This document shows positions 17,489-25,405 of a stretch of DNA of 39,916 bases, piece by piece. The notes below the pieces were generated by a model, which was not told the DNA's origin, ran no database searches, and saw nothing but the letters and a program-made list of their open reading frames with translations. Numbering within the stretch: the stretch's first letter is position 1; each line of letters begins with the position of its first letter. A program made the translations under genes and the position numbers. Source of the stretch: Rhizobium tibeticum (GTDB lineage: Bacteria; Pseudomonadota; Alphaproteobacteria; Rhizobiales; Rhizobiaceae); contig NZ_FOCV01000042.1 in NCBI RefSeq assembly GCF_900110205.1, positions 1-39,916 of the forward strand, written 5' to 3'.

Positions 17489-17920
17489 ATGTCGTTCAGA
17501 TTCTCACCGCATTTCTTAAATCTTCCGGTGACGGAGGAGTCGTGCTTTCGTGACGGCCTGGAAGCTCGGGGGTATCCAACCTACATTAGACTTGCCGCAG
17601 TCCCGCATGTGAGACCGCTACAGTACAGGTTGATGGAGCATGCTTTGAAGATCGAGGCGGATTCAAACGGCGATTTTATTCTGGACGCGGAAGCGCTCGC
17701 TTCCCGATTTGGAATCTCGCCTGACGCCATGCGGCATCATCTGAAACGTGGAGCGGTCGTCAGCGTTGTCGAAAAGGGCAGCGGTTTGGACGATGGCAAA
17801 TCCCGCCTTTCAGTTCGGTTGGGAAATCGAACGTGGCGGGCCGTTGTTGGCCCAGATTTACGGGTTCTCGGTGAGGAGCAGCTTTGGGCCTCGAAAAAGC
17901 ATGTTCGTTCAAGATGCTAG
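17489..17920 (+). CDS. DUF6522-like protein
   Basis: Residues about 52-140 resemble a rhizobial DUF6522 domain (IEADSNGDFILDAEALASRFG, given in part, then HLKRGAVVSVVEKG and LGNRTWRAVVGPDLRVLGEE). The function is unknown. The ATG at 17489 has a strong site (GGAGAGGAG) and gives 143 residues with an extra 48-residue N-terminal segment. A second ATG at 17633 gives the 95-residue length usual for the family but has only a weak ribosome binding site. The frame ends in a normal TAG. I favour translation from 17489, but the extension may be an unrelated leader. Confidence 0.6.
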   Translation: MSFRFSPHFLNLPVTEESCFRDGLEARGYPTYIRLAAVPHVRPLQYRLMEHALKIEADSNGDFILDAEALASRFGISPDAMRHHLKRGAVVSVVEKGSGLDDGKSRLSVRLGNRTWRAVVGPDLRVLGEEQLWASKKHVRSRC

Positions 17921-18118
17921 CGGACTGGATCAACCTCTAGCGCGACACGACCCGCGAGATCGTCAGCCGTCAGCCCGCGAGTTTGACTAAGCGGTATTCG
18001 GTAATGCCGCCAGCGGCAGCGATCGGGCCCGTTGAAGTCATTGCGCCTTCGGTGGAGCCCACAACAGCATCAACAAGCGCAGAATACACGGGCGCGCAGG
18101 CCCTGCTTGGCCAAACGC

Positions 18119-18610
18119 TCAGCCGTCCAGCCAGGCTGCGAGGCCATCCAGCGTCTGCAGCCCGTATTCGACCGCGCCAAAGCCGATGACGATTTGACGC
18201 CGCTCGGGGCTGGGGTGGAGCTGGCGCATGGTCAGCACCGTCTTGCCGTCGGCTTGTTCATCAAAGGTCACCGTGGTGCGGAAACGGTCGGGGTCGTTGG
18301 GATCGGGCGTGCCATAGTCCATCACGATCCGCTCGTTCGGCACGATCTCCAGAAAGCGCATGAGGTTCGGGAAGCGCTGCTCCTGGCCCTCGAACACGCC
18401 CACCATGTCGAACCGCCAGACCCCACCCTCGCGGATATCGGCTTCGTGGTTCTCGATGCTGAGGCCGGCCGGGCCGTACCATTCGGCCAGCGCCTTGGGA
18501 TCCATCCAGGCGGCAAAGACCTTGTCGCGTGGGTGGTTCAGCAGCTTCACCAGCACGATCTCGCGATCGAGCGACCAGGTTTCAAACAGATTTGCCATGT
18601 CCTTCATCAT
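18119..18610 (-). CDS. SRPBCC (AHSA1-like) domain protein
   Basis: This is an Aha1-C/AHSA1-type SRPBCC protein: KVFAAWMDPKALAEWYGP, IREGGVWRFDMVG and the C-terminal helix around GAVEYGLQTLDGLAAWL. Genes of this kind are usually paired with an ArsR-family repressor, as here; the biochemical role is unknown but may be binding a small hydrophobic ligand. Starts at 18610, 18607 and 18598 are in frame; the site GAGG just ahead favours the first two. The start region overlaps the end of the arsR frame by about 29 bases, so the two were translationally coupled. Confidence 0.82.
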   Translation of the reverse strand: MMKDMANLFETWSLDREIVLVKLLNHPRDKVFAAWMDPKALAEWYGPAGLSIENHEADIREGGVWRFDMVGVFEGQEQRFPNLMRFLEIVPNERIVMDYGTPDPNDPDRFRTTVTFDEQADGKTVLTMRQLHPSPERRQIVIGFGAVEYGLQTLDGLAAWLDG

Positions 18611-18930
18611 CCTCTTCAGTCTTGTCCAAGTAGACTTCCAGCCGATCCAACCGCTCGGCCCAGCGCCGGCGCTCCGCTTCCATCCAGTCCGCCGCCTCGT
18701 CGAAGCGCGCCTGCACCAGCCGGCACCAGCGACTGCGCCCGCGCTTCTCGCTGGCGATCAGCCCGCAATCTTCCAGCACCTTGGGCGAAGGAGGGCAGCG
18801 CCATGTCGAAAGGCTCGGCCAGGGCGCTGACCGGCAACTCGCCCTCGACCAGCCGCGACACCACAGCGCGGCGGGTCGGGTCGCTGAGAGCGTGAAAGGC
18901 GAGGTCGAGGGGAGTCGAATGGTAAGGCAT
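18582..18930 (-). pseudogene. ArsR-family regulator, broken by a short deletion
   Basis: Reading from the ATG at 18930, the first frame gives a good ArsR N-terminus (LAFHALSDPTRRAVVSRLVEGE then ALAEPFDMALPSFAQ). The other frame gives the rest (VLEDCGLIASEKRGRSRWCRL up to residue ~115), stopping at 18582. Between them, near 18779-18784, a stretch equivalent to about 8 bases (3n+2), which would encode His-Leu-Lys after FAQ in the recognition helix, is missing. The product would be truncated or garbled, probably leaving the SRPBCC gene unrepressed. A sequencing error cannot be excluded but an 8-base loss makes it less likely. Confidence 0.75.
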
Positions 18931-18986
18931 ATACCTTAGTAAATTGGATTGGGGGTGCCGGTCAAGGATAAAAAGGCACTTGCCTT
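18924..18986 (-). promoter_or_regulatory. ArsR promoter with twin palindromic operators
   Basis: Two similar palindromes, AAGGCATATACCTT (18924-18937) and AAGGCACTTGCCTT (18973-18986), lie 49 bp apart start to start. Between and across them is a promoter: TTGACC (18965-18960), 17-bp spacer, TTACTA (18942-18937) on the minus strand. The first palindrome covers the ArsR start codon (18928-18930). This geometry fits autoregulation by the ArsR protein. Confidence 0.5.
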
Positions 18987-19122
18987 AGTGTCCAGCCCTG
19001 AATGTGGGGGCGTCGCGGAGATAGTTGCGCTTCGTTTCGCGTGAGAAACGCCGCATGTTCATGTCATCGATCAACCGCTGGCGTAGCGGGCTGACGCGCG
19101 TGTCGAGATGGGGGTGCTGCAT
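18985..19122 (-). pseudogene. Truncated site-specific integrase, N-terminal fragment
   Basis: A 45-codon frame from the ATG at 19122 reads SPLRQRLIDDMNMRRFSRET followed by KRNYLRD, which is the start of the SAM-like core-binding domain of tyrosine recombinases linked to IS91-type elements. It then ends at a TAA at 18985-18987. AAGGAG stands at 19130-19135. The catalytic domain is absent. The break abuts the second ArsR palindrome, so the arsR-SRPBCC unit probably arrived or was rearranged together with this integrase. Confidence 0.6.
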
Positions 19123-19319
19123 GGTCAGGCTCCTTTTTGAAGAAGCTCGTCATGCTCCGCCCTTGCCGGACGACGTTCAATCCAGGCGCAACCTCCAGCC
19201 TGTGCCCTCTACCTCAACCGCAGACGCCCTCCCCGCGCAGCGGGTTCGTTCACCGGCGCAGAGCAGCCGACCAGCCCTTAAGTGGTGGCATCTGCTACCG
19301 GACAGCTCGAGGCTCACGC

Positions 19320-19850
19320 CTAATGGGGTCCCTGCGTCGAAAGCTCGACCCTCCGGAGTCGGAAGAAGTACCTGCGGGCGTCGCCTTCCACGCACATCAT
19401 CCCGGCAACTTCCTCATCAGCGATCAGTCGGAGGTAGTCGACGATCGGTTGCCTGTCGTAGACCATCGCTGCCGTCTCGACGCCGTCCAGCGTCCGGAGT
19501 TCCAAGGACGCCGTGGTGCCTCGAGCGCGGAACGCCCTGTGCAGATACGAGAACCAGTTGCGAGCGATGAACGTGCGCCCTAACGAGGAGAACCTGATCG
19601 CCTGCCTGATCGGGAAGAAAGCTGGCTCGATCGCAATCGGGTGGCCGCCCGTCCACTGGAAGAGCAGGGCGTCGGCCCGCAGGTCAGGACGGATACGCTT
19701 GCCGAACCAGTCCAGGTTTTCGAGCACGCCATCAAGAGGATGTCCAGACGGTATGCCGACGTCGCGCCATAGACCGATCATGTCGTCCAACGGGACAGGC
19801 TCCAGCGACCGGAACCACATCGTTCTTGCTTTCTGCAGATCCGTTGACAC
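19320..19850 (-). CDS. DUF4334 / GXWXG domain protein
   Basis: The 176-residue protein has the GXWXG-type start (GLWRDVGIPSGHPLDGVLEN, residues 26-45) and then a DUF4334-like C-terminal half (VYDRQPIVDYLRLI and VAGMMCVEG). Members are small soluble proteins of unknown function in many bacteria. The GTG at 19850 is the start, with GGAGA upstream in AAGGAGACATACG. The C45 gene lies upstream on the same strand, separated by a hairpin. Confidence 0.82.
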   Translation of the reverse strand: MSTDLQKARTMWFRSLEPVPLDDMIGLWRDVGIPSGHPLDGVLENLDWFGKRIRPDLRADALLFQWTGGHPIAIEPAFFPIRQAIRFSSLGRTFIARNWFSYLHRAFRARGTTASLELRTLDGVETAAMVYDRQPIVDYLRLIADEEVAGMMCVEGDARRYFFRLRRVELSTQGPH

Positions 19851-19965
19851 CGTATGTCTCCTTCAGCGACCGGCTCGTCTGCGAACGAAATTTGCGAGGA
19901 GGAGGGAAGTTCCTGAACAATGGAGCCGGCACCCGTGGGTCTGACCCCCATAATCAGTTTCCACC

Positions 19966-20006
19966 GGGGATTTATCTCTGCACGACAGAGACAGAGATTA
20001 AACCCC
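19966..20006. terminator. Long imperfect hairpin downstream of the C45-family gene
   Basis: GGGGATTTATCTCTG (19966-19980) pairs with CAGAGATTAAACCCC (19992-20006), 13 of 15 positions, with an 11-base loop. It begins eight bases after the C45 gene stop and probably ends that transcript; no T run is seen. Confidence 0.4.
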
Positions 20007-20013
20007 TGGAAGG

Positions 20014-20967
20014 TTAGCCATAGATGTGCGTGTACTCGCCTTCTCGGAAGTCCTCGAACCGTTGGGACCACCGTTTACCCGGCCAGACATAATCCACTCG
20101 CCCTTCCACAGGTCGGTAAACGGCCGTGTAGAGAGTTGGGTGCGAACCACGCCTGGAGTAAAGTGGAGGCAGAAGGAATAGGTCGGTCAGCCGCGAAAGC
20201 GACGTGGAGGGGTCTTCCAACGCTTGCTGAGCTATGAGCTGGCGCGCCATTGAGGACGATGAGGGTCTAGCGGTTCGCTGGTGGTTCGTGCACGCTTTCA
20301 GGCGCGAAATGATCAGCCGCTGGCGAGGGCCGAGGAATAGGGTGGCGTAGCGGCCTGAGCGGTCGAGGACGGTCACGTTCTGCGAAAGCGCCACGGGTAT
20401 TCGGCACAGCGCCTCCACTGCCTGGTTCACTTGATGACAAGTCTCCAGGATGTAGCGGATCATGAGGATTATCGAGAAACCGACGCCCTGAGTGCGGCTT
20501 CCGCCGAGAGTCACACTGGCGACCAGCCCCTCCTCGGTCATCCCGTCGACACAACCTCCCCATGGTCGCTGCGCCTTGGAGATTACCCTCAATCTCGACC
20601 ATGCGGTCATCTCAAAGCGATCCGAAACGATGTCGGGCGGATAGTCGAAGTTGCGGACCAGTGCCGGTCCTTCCTTGCCCAGCCAGACAGCCTGACTGCA
20701 GCCGTAGCGTTCCGGCGCGGGCCGGTAATGGCTCAGCATCCGATGCGCCACCTCATCATCTCCAACGAGGGCGCATGCGTGCTCATAGTAAGGCACTAAC
20801 TCGGGCATGTACTGCAGCAAGGCAGCGCGGCAGTCTTTGGCGGTTGGGGTCGGTGACGCAGCTTGGCCGAAATACCATCTCTCAGCCTCCGCTCGCCCAG
20901 CGATAAATCGGGATAGCCAAGCTTCCCCAGGCCGATCTTCCCGCGCGGTGACGAATGTCTTGTCCAT
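20014..20967 (-). CDS. C45-family autoproteolytic acyltransferase/hydrolase
   Basis: This is an Ntn-hydrolase of the C45 type (acyl-CoA:6-aminopenicillanic acid acyltransferase family). The presumed nucleophile Cys90 is in RYGCSQAVW after a pro-segment, followed by LVRNFDYPPD and a glycine-rich VTLGGSRTQGVGFS segment. Members cleave themselves before this Cys and act on amide bonds of small molecules; the substrate is unknown. The ATG at 20967 is chosen by similarity of length; no good ribosome binding site is present, and the open frame extends to 21054. Confidence 0.8.
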   Translation of the reverse strand: MDKTFVTAREDRPGEAWLSRFIAGRAEAERWYFGQAASPTPTAKDCRAALLQYMPELVPYYEHACALVGDDEVAHRMLSHYRPAPERYGCSQAVWLGKEGPALVRNFDYPPDIVSDRFEMTAWSRLRVISKAQRPWGGCVDGMTEEGLVASVTLGGSRTQGVGFSIILMIRYILETCHQVNQAVEALCRIPVALSQNVTVLDRSGRYATLFLGPRQRLIISRLKACTNHQRTARPSSSSMARQLIAQQALEDPSTSLSRLTDLFLLPPLYSRRGSHPTLYTAVYRPVEGRVDYVWPGKRWSQRFEDFREGEYTHIYG

Positions 20968-21130
20968 AGCGACAGGAGTATAAGAACTGAACCGTTCGAG
21001 TGGCAAGGCGAGCCTTGTTGCCTGATGCACCTTTTGCGGCCACTCGCATGGCATGCGAAATTCCAGCCATGCAGCAGCCCGTCAGCAAGCCGGGGAGCTT
21101 GCCGTTTGAGATTGAGCTACGGAGGAACCG

Positions 21131-21583
21131 ATGCCCAAAGTTGAAATCGACGCAGTTCCGCAGATCAAGGGGGCTGGCTATCCACCGCCGTTCAGAACCC
21201 CTTGCGCTGATCGCATCCGACGCAGGCTCGGAGATGCAGGGAACCTCACCGACTTTGGCGTCAACCTCATGCGGCTGCCGCCTGGCAATTGGTCGAGCCA
21301 GCGTCACTGGCATTCTCACGAAGATGAATTCGTCTTCATGTTGGCGGGTGAAGTTGTGCTGATTGAGGATCAGGGCGAAACTGTTCTGCACGCAGGGGAT
21401 TGCGCCGCATTTCCAAAGAACACCGGCAATGGTCATCACATGGTCAATCGGTCCGCTTCCACAGCGGTGTACATTGAGGTTGGGTCCCGCTGGCCCGAAG
21501 ACATCACCACCTGCTCAGACATTGATATGAAAAGCACAAACGCTGACGGACACTTCGTCCACAAAGACGGCGCTCCCTATTAG
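21131..21583 (+). CDS. Cupin domain protein
   Basis: The 150-residue protein has a conserved single cupin barrel: HWHSHEDEFVFMLAGEV with two histidines and a glutamate for metal binding, then AGDCAAFPKNTGNGHH. It may be a metal-dependent isomerase or dioxygenase, or a binding protein; the substrate is not evident. GGAGG stands five bases before the ATG at 21131. It is divergent from the C45-family gene. Confidence 0.85.
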   Translation: MPKVEIDAVPQIKGAGYPPPFRTPCADRIRRRLGDAGNLTDFGVNLMRLPPGNWSSQRHWHSHEDEFVFMLAGEVVLIEDQGETVLHAGDCAAFPKNTGNGHHMVNRSASTAVYIEVGSRWPEDITTCSDIDMKSTNADGHFVHKDGAPY

Positions 21584-22001
21584 CCAAGCTCGCAGGTGGT
21601 TGACGGACGGAGACGTTCGTCGGTGACTCAATGCCTCGGGCCACGCGTCAGGACCAATAGCAACTTCGGCGGCGGGCAAAGGGAAATACGAAGCGTCCAA
21701 GGATAGGCCATGCGCGATCGTCCTTGCGGCGGGCGTGAAAGACATGACGGCGATTCGAGTGGTTGTCGTACCCATTGCTCACTCCGAACCCGACCCCAAC
21801 GATAATTCGGCATCGCTTGAGGGCCGCGGGCCGCATTGGTTGCGGCTTCCCCAACTGAACCGCTTTGTCTGGCCTGACTTGCGTCCAGAAAGAAGAAGCT
21901 CTCTTTCACGCCGCGAGATCAGTAGCCTTTGCGGTCGGGCTCGACTTTGTGGCACTTGATAATCATTCAAAACCTTGCCCTCGAACGACCCACCTAACCC
22001 T
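21584..22001. other. Stretch without recognised genes
   Basis: About 420 bases between the cupin gene and the cyclase stop. Several frames are open by chance on both strands, but none has a ribosome binding site or a family I recognise. Confidence 0.4.
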
Positions 22002-23801
22002 TCAACCTCGCTTCGACTCGAGCACCGCACTCGACAGTCCGCTTCTCGTTCCGACCTCGTAGGCAGATATTTGCTCGTCGAAACCCTTGAGTTGCCGCGT
22101 ACCGAGAGCAACCATTGAAATTTTGCCACGCACGGATTGCGCCACGGCATGGTCGACGAGGATCTGCAGATCATCGGCGGATGAACACAATCGCGATGCT
22201 AGGTTCACGACATGGCCGATCGCAGTGTAGTCAACGCGCTCTTCATAACCAATTCGGCCGACCGTCGCCCATCCCATCGCCAGTCCTATGCCGAAACCGA
22301 TCGCATGGCCGCGCAGTCGCCACTCAGCAATCAGGCACTGAATGTCATTCTGCATGTCGATCGCCATCTCAACGGCGCGAAGCGCCGGGTCCGCGCACGC
22401 TACCGGGGCGTTGACGAGCACCATCAGACCATCAGCCGCGAAGTTGGTCAGCGTGGCCTCGTAGCGTGTGATGATGGCGCCGAGCGCCTCATAGTACTCG
22501 CGCAAGACCTGCATGATCTCCTCGGGTTCAGCGTGCGCCGAAAACGCGGTGAACCCGCGTAAATCGCAAAAGACAGCGACGACTTCCGCGCGTTGGCCGG
22601 ATAGCACGCTCTCGTCGCCGGACTTTTCCACGAGTTCCGCGACCTGAGGTGCGAGAAAACGCTTCAGCCGCGCGATTCGCTCCGAACGATCCCGAGATAT
22701 GGCGAGTTCTTGCGCCATCTCATTAAACCGGTCGGCCAGCCGTTCAAGTTCGTCTCCAGTGTCGATGTCGATCCGGTGATCGAACTGTCCGGCTCCGATT
22801 TTTTCGGTGCCCTCTTCCAGTAGGCGGATGGGCCCGGTCATCCGAGTGGCAAGCCAGTAGGCAAGCGCCGATGCGAAGACGGTGGCGGCGAGCAGCAGGC
22901 CACCCGTGCGCCACAACGAGGCATACAGCGGTGCAAAAGCCTCTGCCTGTGCCTGTTCCGCAAACACCGTCCACCCGACATCCGGGATTGGTGTCATGGC
23001 GGTCACGATTGGTTCATTTTCAGCGTTGCGGGCCGTGGTCGCCCGTCCGCCTGCGGCGATCTCGTCCCGCAATCTGGTGAGGGCGGCCGCGGTGTTGTCG
23101 TCAGTACCTTGCAACACCTTGCTAATGTCGGGGTGGGCGATGAGCCGGCCGGCCCGATCGAGAACGAACGCCCGACCACTTCTACCGACGCGAATTTCCG
23201 AAACGACTGTCCAGACAAGCTTCAGGTTGATCTCCGCCACGACGGTGCCACCTGCCTTGCGGTTTCCGGCCATGGCCATGGTCATGAACGGCTCGGAGCC
23301 ATCGCGAAAGGTGACTGGCCCATACCAAATGCCATTCGAGCGAACTCCGACGACAGCAGGATCGCCAGAGCGATCCGATCCGCCTTCCATTCTGTTCAAG
23401 TCAATGCGGGAGACATGCAGCCGTTCGACGCCGACATCGTCAACAAGGGTGACGCTGATGATCGCTGGGACTCGTCGCATCACTCGCAGTGCATCGAGTC
23501 GATGCTGTCCCTCATCCTGGGTCCAGGAATGTTCGATCGTCCAACCCAGTTGATCCTTGATGCCATCGAGAAAGCTCTGGATTTTACCGGCCGCTGATGT
23601 GGCCTCCACCCGCAGCAAAGCACTGAGCATGGCACGCTGGTCGCGATAGCTGAACCAGGCGTCGCCGATGCCGCTGACAGCCACCGGGACAATGACCGCA
23701 GCGAAAAAGGCGAGGAAGTACTTCCGGAACAGCGATCGGCGCATCGGGAGGGCTTGGAGCTGGACCGAACGCCGCACACCATCCTCACTCGACGACTTCA
23801 T
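22002..23801 (-). CDS. Cache-HAMP class III adenylate/guanylate cyclase
   Basis: This 599-residue receptor cyclase has a membrane span (about 28-46), a large periplasmic Cache-like sensor (60-295, with RVGRSGRAFVLDRAGRLIAHP), a second span (300-316), HAMP (about 318-370) and a C-terminal class III cyclase domain. The metal-binding Asp residues are Asp413 (FCDLRGFTAFS) and Asp457 (NFAADGLMVLV), and GYEERVDYTAIGHVVNLASRL carries the later motifs. It should make a cyclic nucleotide in response to a periplasmic signal. The ATG at 23801 overlaps the end of the solute-binding protein gene by 17 bases, with no good ribosome binding site of its own, so the two are translationally coupled. Confidence 0.9.
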   Translation of the reverse strand: MKSSSEDGVRRSVQLQALPMRRSLFRKYFLAFFAAVIVPVAVSGIGDAWFSYRDQRAMLSALLRVEATSAAGKIQSFLDGIKDQLGWTIEHSWTQDEGQHRLDALRVMRRVPAIISVTLVDDVGVERLHVSRIDLNRMEGGSDRSGDPAVVGVRSNGIWYGPVTFRDGSEPFMTMAMAGNRKAGGTVVAEINLKLVWTVVSEIRVGRSGRAFVLDRAGRLIAHPDISKVLQGTDDNTAAALTRLRDEIAAGGRATTARNAENEPIVTAMTPIPDVGWTVFAEQAQAEAFAPLYASLWRTGGLLLAATVFASALAYWLATRMTGPIRLLEEGTEKIGAGQFDHRIDIDTGDELERLADRFNEMAQELAISRDRSERIARLKRFLAPQVAELVEKSGDESVLSGQRAEVVAVFCDLRGFTAFSAHAEPEEIMQVLREYYEALGAIITRYEATLTNFAADGLMVLVNAPVACADPALRAVEMAIDMQNDIQCLIAEWRLRGHAIGFGIGLAMGWATVGRIGYEERVDYTAIGHVVNLASRLCSSADDLQILVDHAVAQSVRGKISMVALGTRQLKGFDEQISAYEVGTRSGLSSAVLESKRG

Positions 23802-24789
23802 CAGCCATCAACAAAAGGGTCTGCGGTAGCTCGATTCCGAGGGCTTTGGCCGTTTTCAGATTGACCGACAGGTTGAATTTCGTCGGCTGCTCGATCGGCA
23901 ATTCCCCTGGCTTGGTGCCTTTCAAAATGCGATCGACATAAAAGGCGAGCCGGTGTTGCATCTTGCCGTAGTCCGCCGAATAGGCCATCAGGCAGCCGTC
24001 TGCGACGTACCACGAACCCCAGGCCATCGTCGGCAGGCGATGTCCGATCGCCAAGGTGGCAATGCGCGAAGACTGGTCGGCCAGCATCATGTCGGGCAGC
24101 ACGAAAAGAGCCTGCGCGCCCGCCGCGTCCATGCGCTCGACTGCGGCATCGAGTTCTTCCGGCTCGCCGACGTGCTGGATGCTCACCGCGATGCCGAGCC
24201 GATTTGCCGCATCCTTGGTGTCCCTTTCGAAATTTAGATGGGAGACCACCGGGTTTGCCAGCACGCCGACTGTGGCCAGTTCTGGCATTGCTTCCATCAA
24301 AAGCTCCAGACGTTTGGCGGCGAGTTCGCTAGCGTAGTAGCTGATGCCGGTGAAATTGCCGCCCGGTTTTGCAAGGCTATGAACGAACCCCGTCGCCACC
24401 GGATTACCGCTTACGATCGACACGATCGGAATTGTATTGGTCGCCTCGTGGGCAGCCTGTCCGGCTGGATGCGACATCGTGACGATGACGTCGACAGGGA
24501 GCTGCACCAGTTCTGTCGCCGCCGCCGGCAAGCCATTGTTGTGCTTGCCTGCACTTCGGCACTCGAAGCTGACGGTTTCGTTGAGCTTGTACCCGAGTTC
24601 GCCAAGCCCGCTAATGAATGATCCAAACTCACCGGACCCAGCCAAATAGCCCGCCATGTTGCAGGGCCACCAGGCGAGAAGGCCGATTCGCGGCGTCTTT
24701 GCCGACGCCTGCTGGGCGGCGGCGATGGCAGGGAAGCTCATCGCAACAGCAACTGCAAGGTACAGGTAGTGGCGTCGTTTCGGTTTCAT
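23785..24789 (-). CDS. ABC transporter solute-binding protein (PF04392 type)
   Basis: An N-terminal signal peptide (residues 1-25, YLAVAVAMSFPAIAAAQQ) is followed by a two-lobe periplasmic binding domain with the family's features: PRIGLLAWW, LVQLPVDVIVTMSHPA, IPIVSIVSGNPVATG and the C-terminal FNLSVNLKTAKALGI. PF04392 proteins usually bind small organic ligands. No permease or ATPase gene accompanies it; the only partner is the overlapping cyclase gene. The ATG at 24789 has GAGGGG six bases upstream. The likely role is as a ligand receptor for the cyclase. Confidence 0.88.
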   Translation of the reverse strand: MKPKRRHYLYLAVAVAMSFPAIAAAQQASAKTPRIGLLAWWPCNMAGYLAGSGEFGSFISGLGELGYKLNETVSFECRSAGKHNNGLPAAATELVQLPVDVIVTMSHPAGQAAHEATNTIPIVSIVSGNPVATGFVHSLAKPGGNFTGISYYASELAAKRLELLMEAMPELATVGVLANPVVSHLNFERDTKDAANRLGIAVSIQHVGEPEELDAAVERMDAAGAQALFVLPDMMLADQSSRIATLAIGHRLPTMAWGSWYVADGCLMAYSADYGKMQHRLAFYVDRILKGTKPGELPIEQPTKFNLSVNLKTAKALGIELPQTLLLMADEVVE

Positions 24790-25405
24790 CCGAGCACCCC
24801 TCGCCGACCCACGGCACATGGCGGATGCATGGTGAGATCAAGCTAATTGCTGCAAGCTCATATTTCGACGCGCCCCTTCTGCGAAGGCGTGGCCGACGAA
24901 CAAGCCAAATCGTCAGGGCACGAAAGTATAGTCGATATTGCCGCGGATTGGTAGCGCAGGCGGCACATGGAGCCCTGTCCAAGCAATGTCTCAGGGTCGC
25001 GAAAAGCGATTGAGGCGGCCGCGAACGTCCCGAGTTGGGCCAGCAAAAATGGAACAATGACCTTTAACTGCCTGAACAGGGGCTGCGAGCCGTTAACTCG
25101 CGACGCTCGGCCTTTCACACAACGTTATGTCGCGGGCGTTCCGGATGCGAGATGCAGTCCGTCAGTAGGGGGCACGGTGCGTAGACTTTCGCGGGGAGCG
25201 AGCAATTGGCCATTCTGAGAGTGATCGAAATCGCAAGGCTGTCTTGGAGACCGGCAGCGTCGCGAAGAAAGGTCTCCGCGGCTCTACCAAAACGCTCCCC
25301 GCGTGCTCAAGGAACGAACGACCCGTCGAGTTCAGGACAATCAATCGACCCCACGCGATCCGTTGAAGCTTCCAGGGTGACAGCCGGCCGCTCTAGCTCA
25401 TCGGA
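24790..25405. other. Long intergenic stretch
   Basis: About 615 bases between the stop of the ClC gene and the solute-binding protein gene. Minus-strand frames (for example 24858-25118) are open but have no ribosome binding site and no recognised domain. It may hold the promoter and 5' leader of the solute-binding protein gene. Confidence 0.4.
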
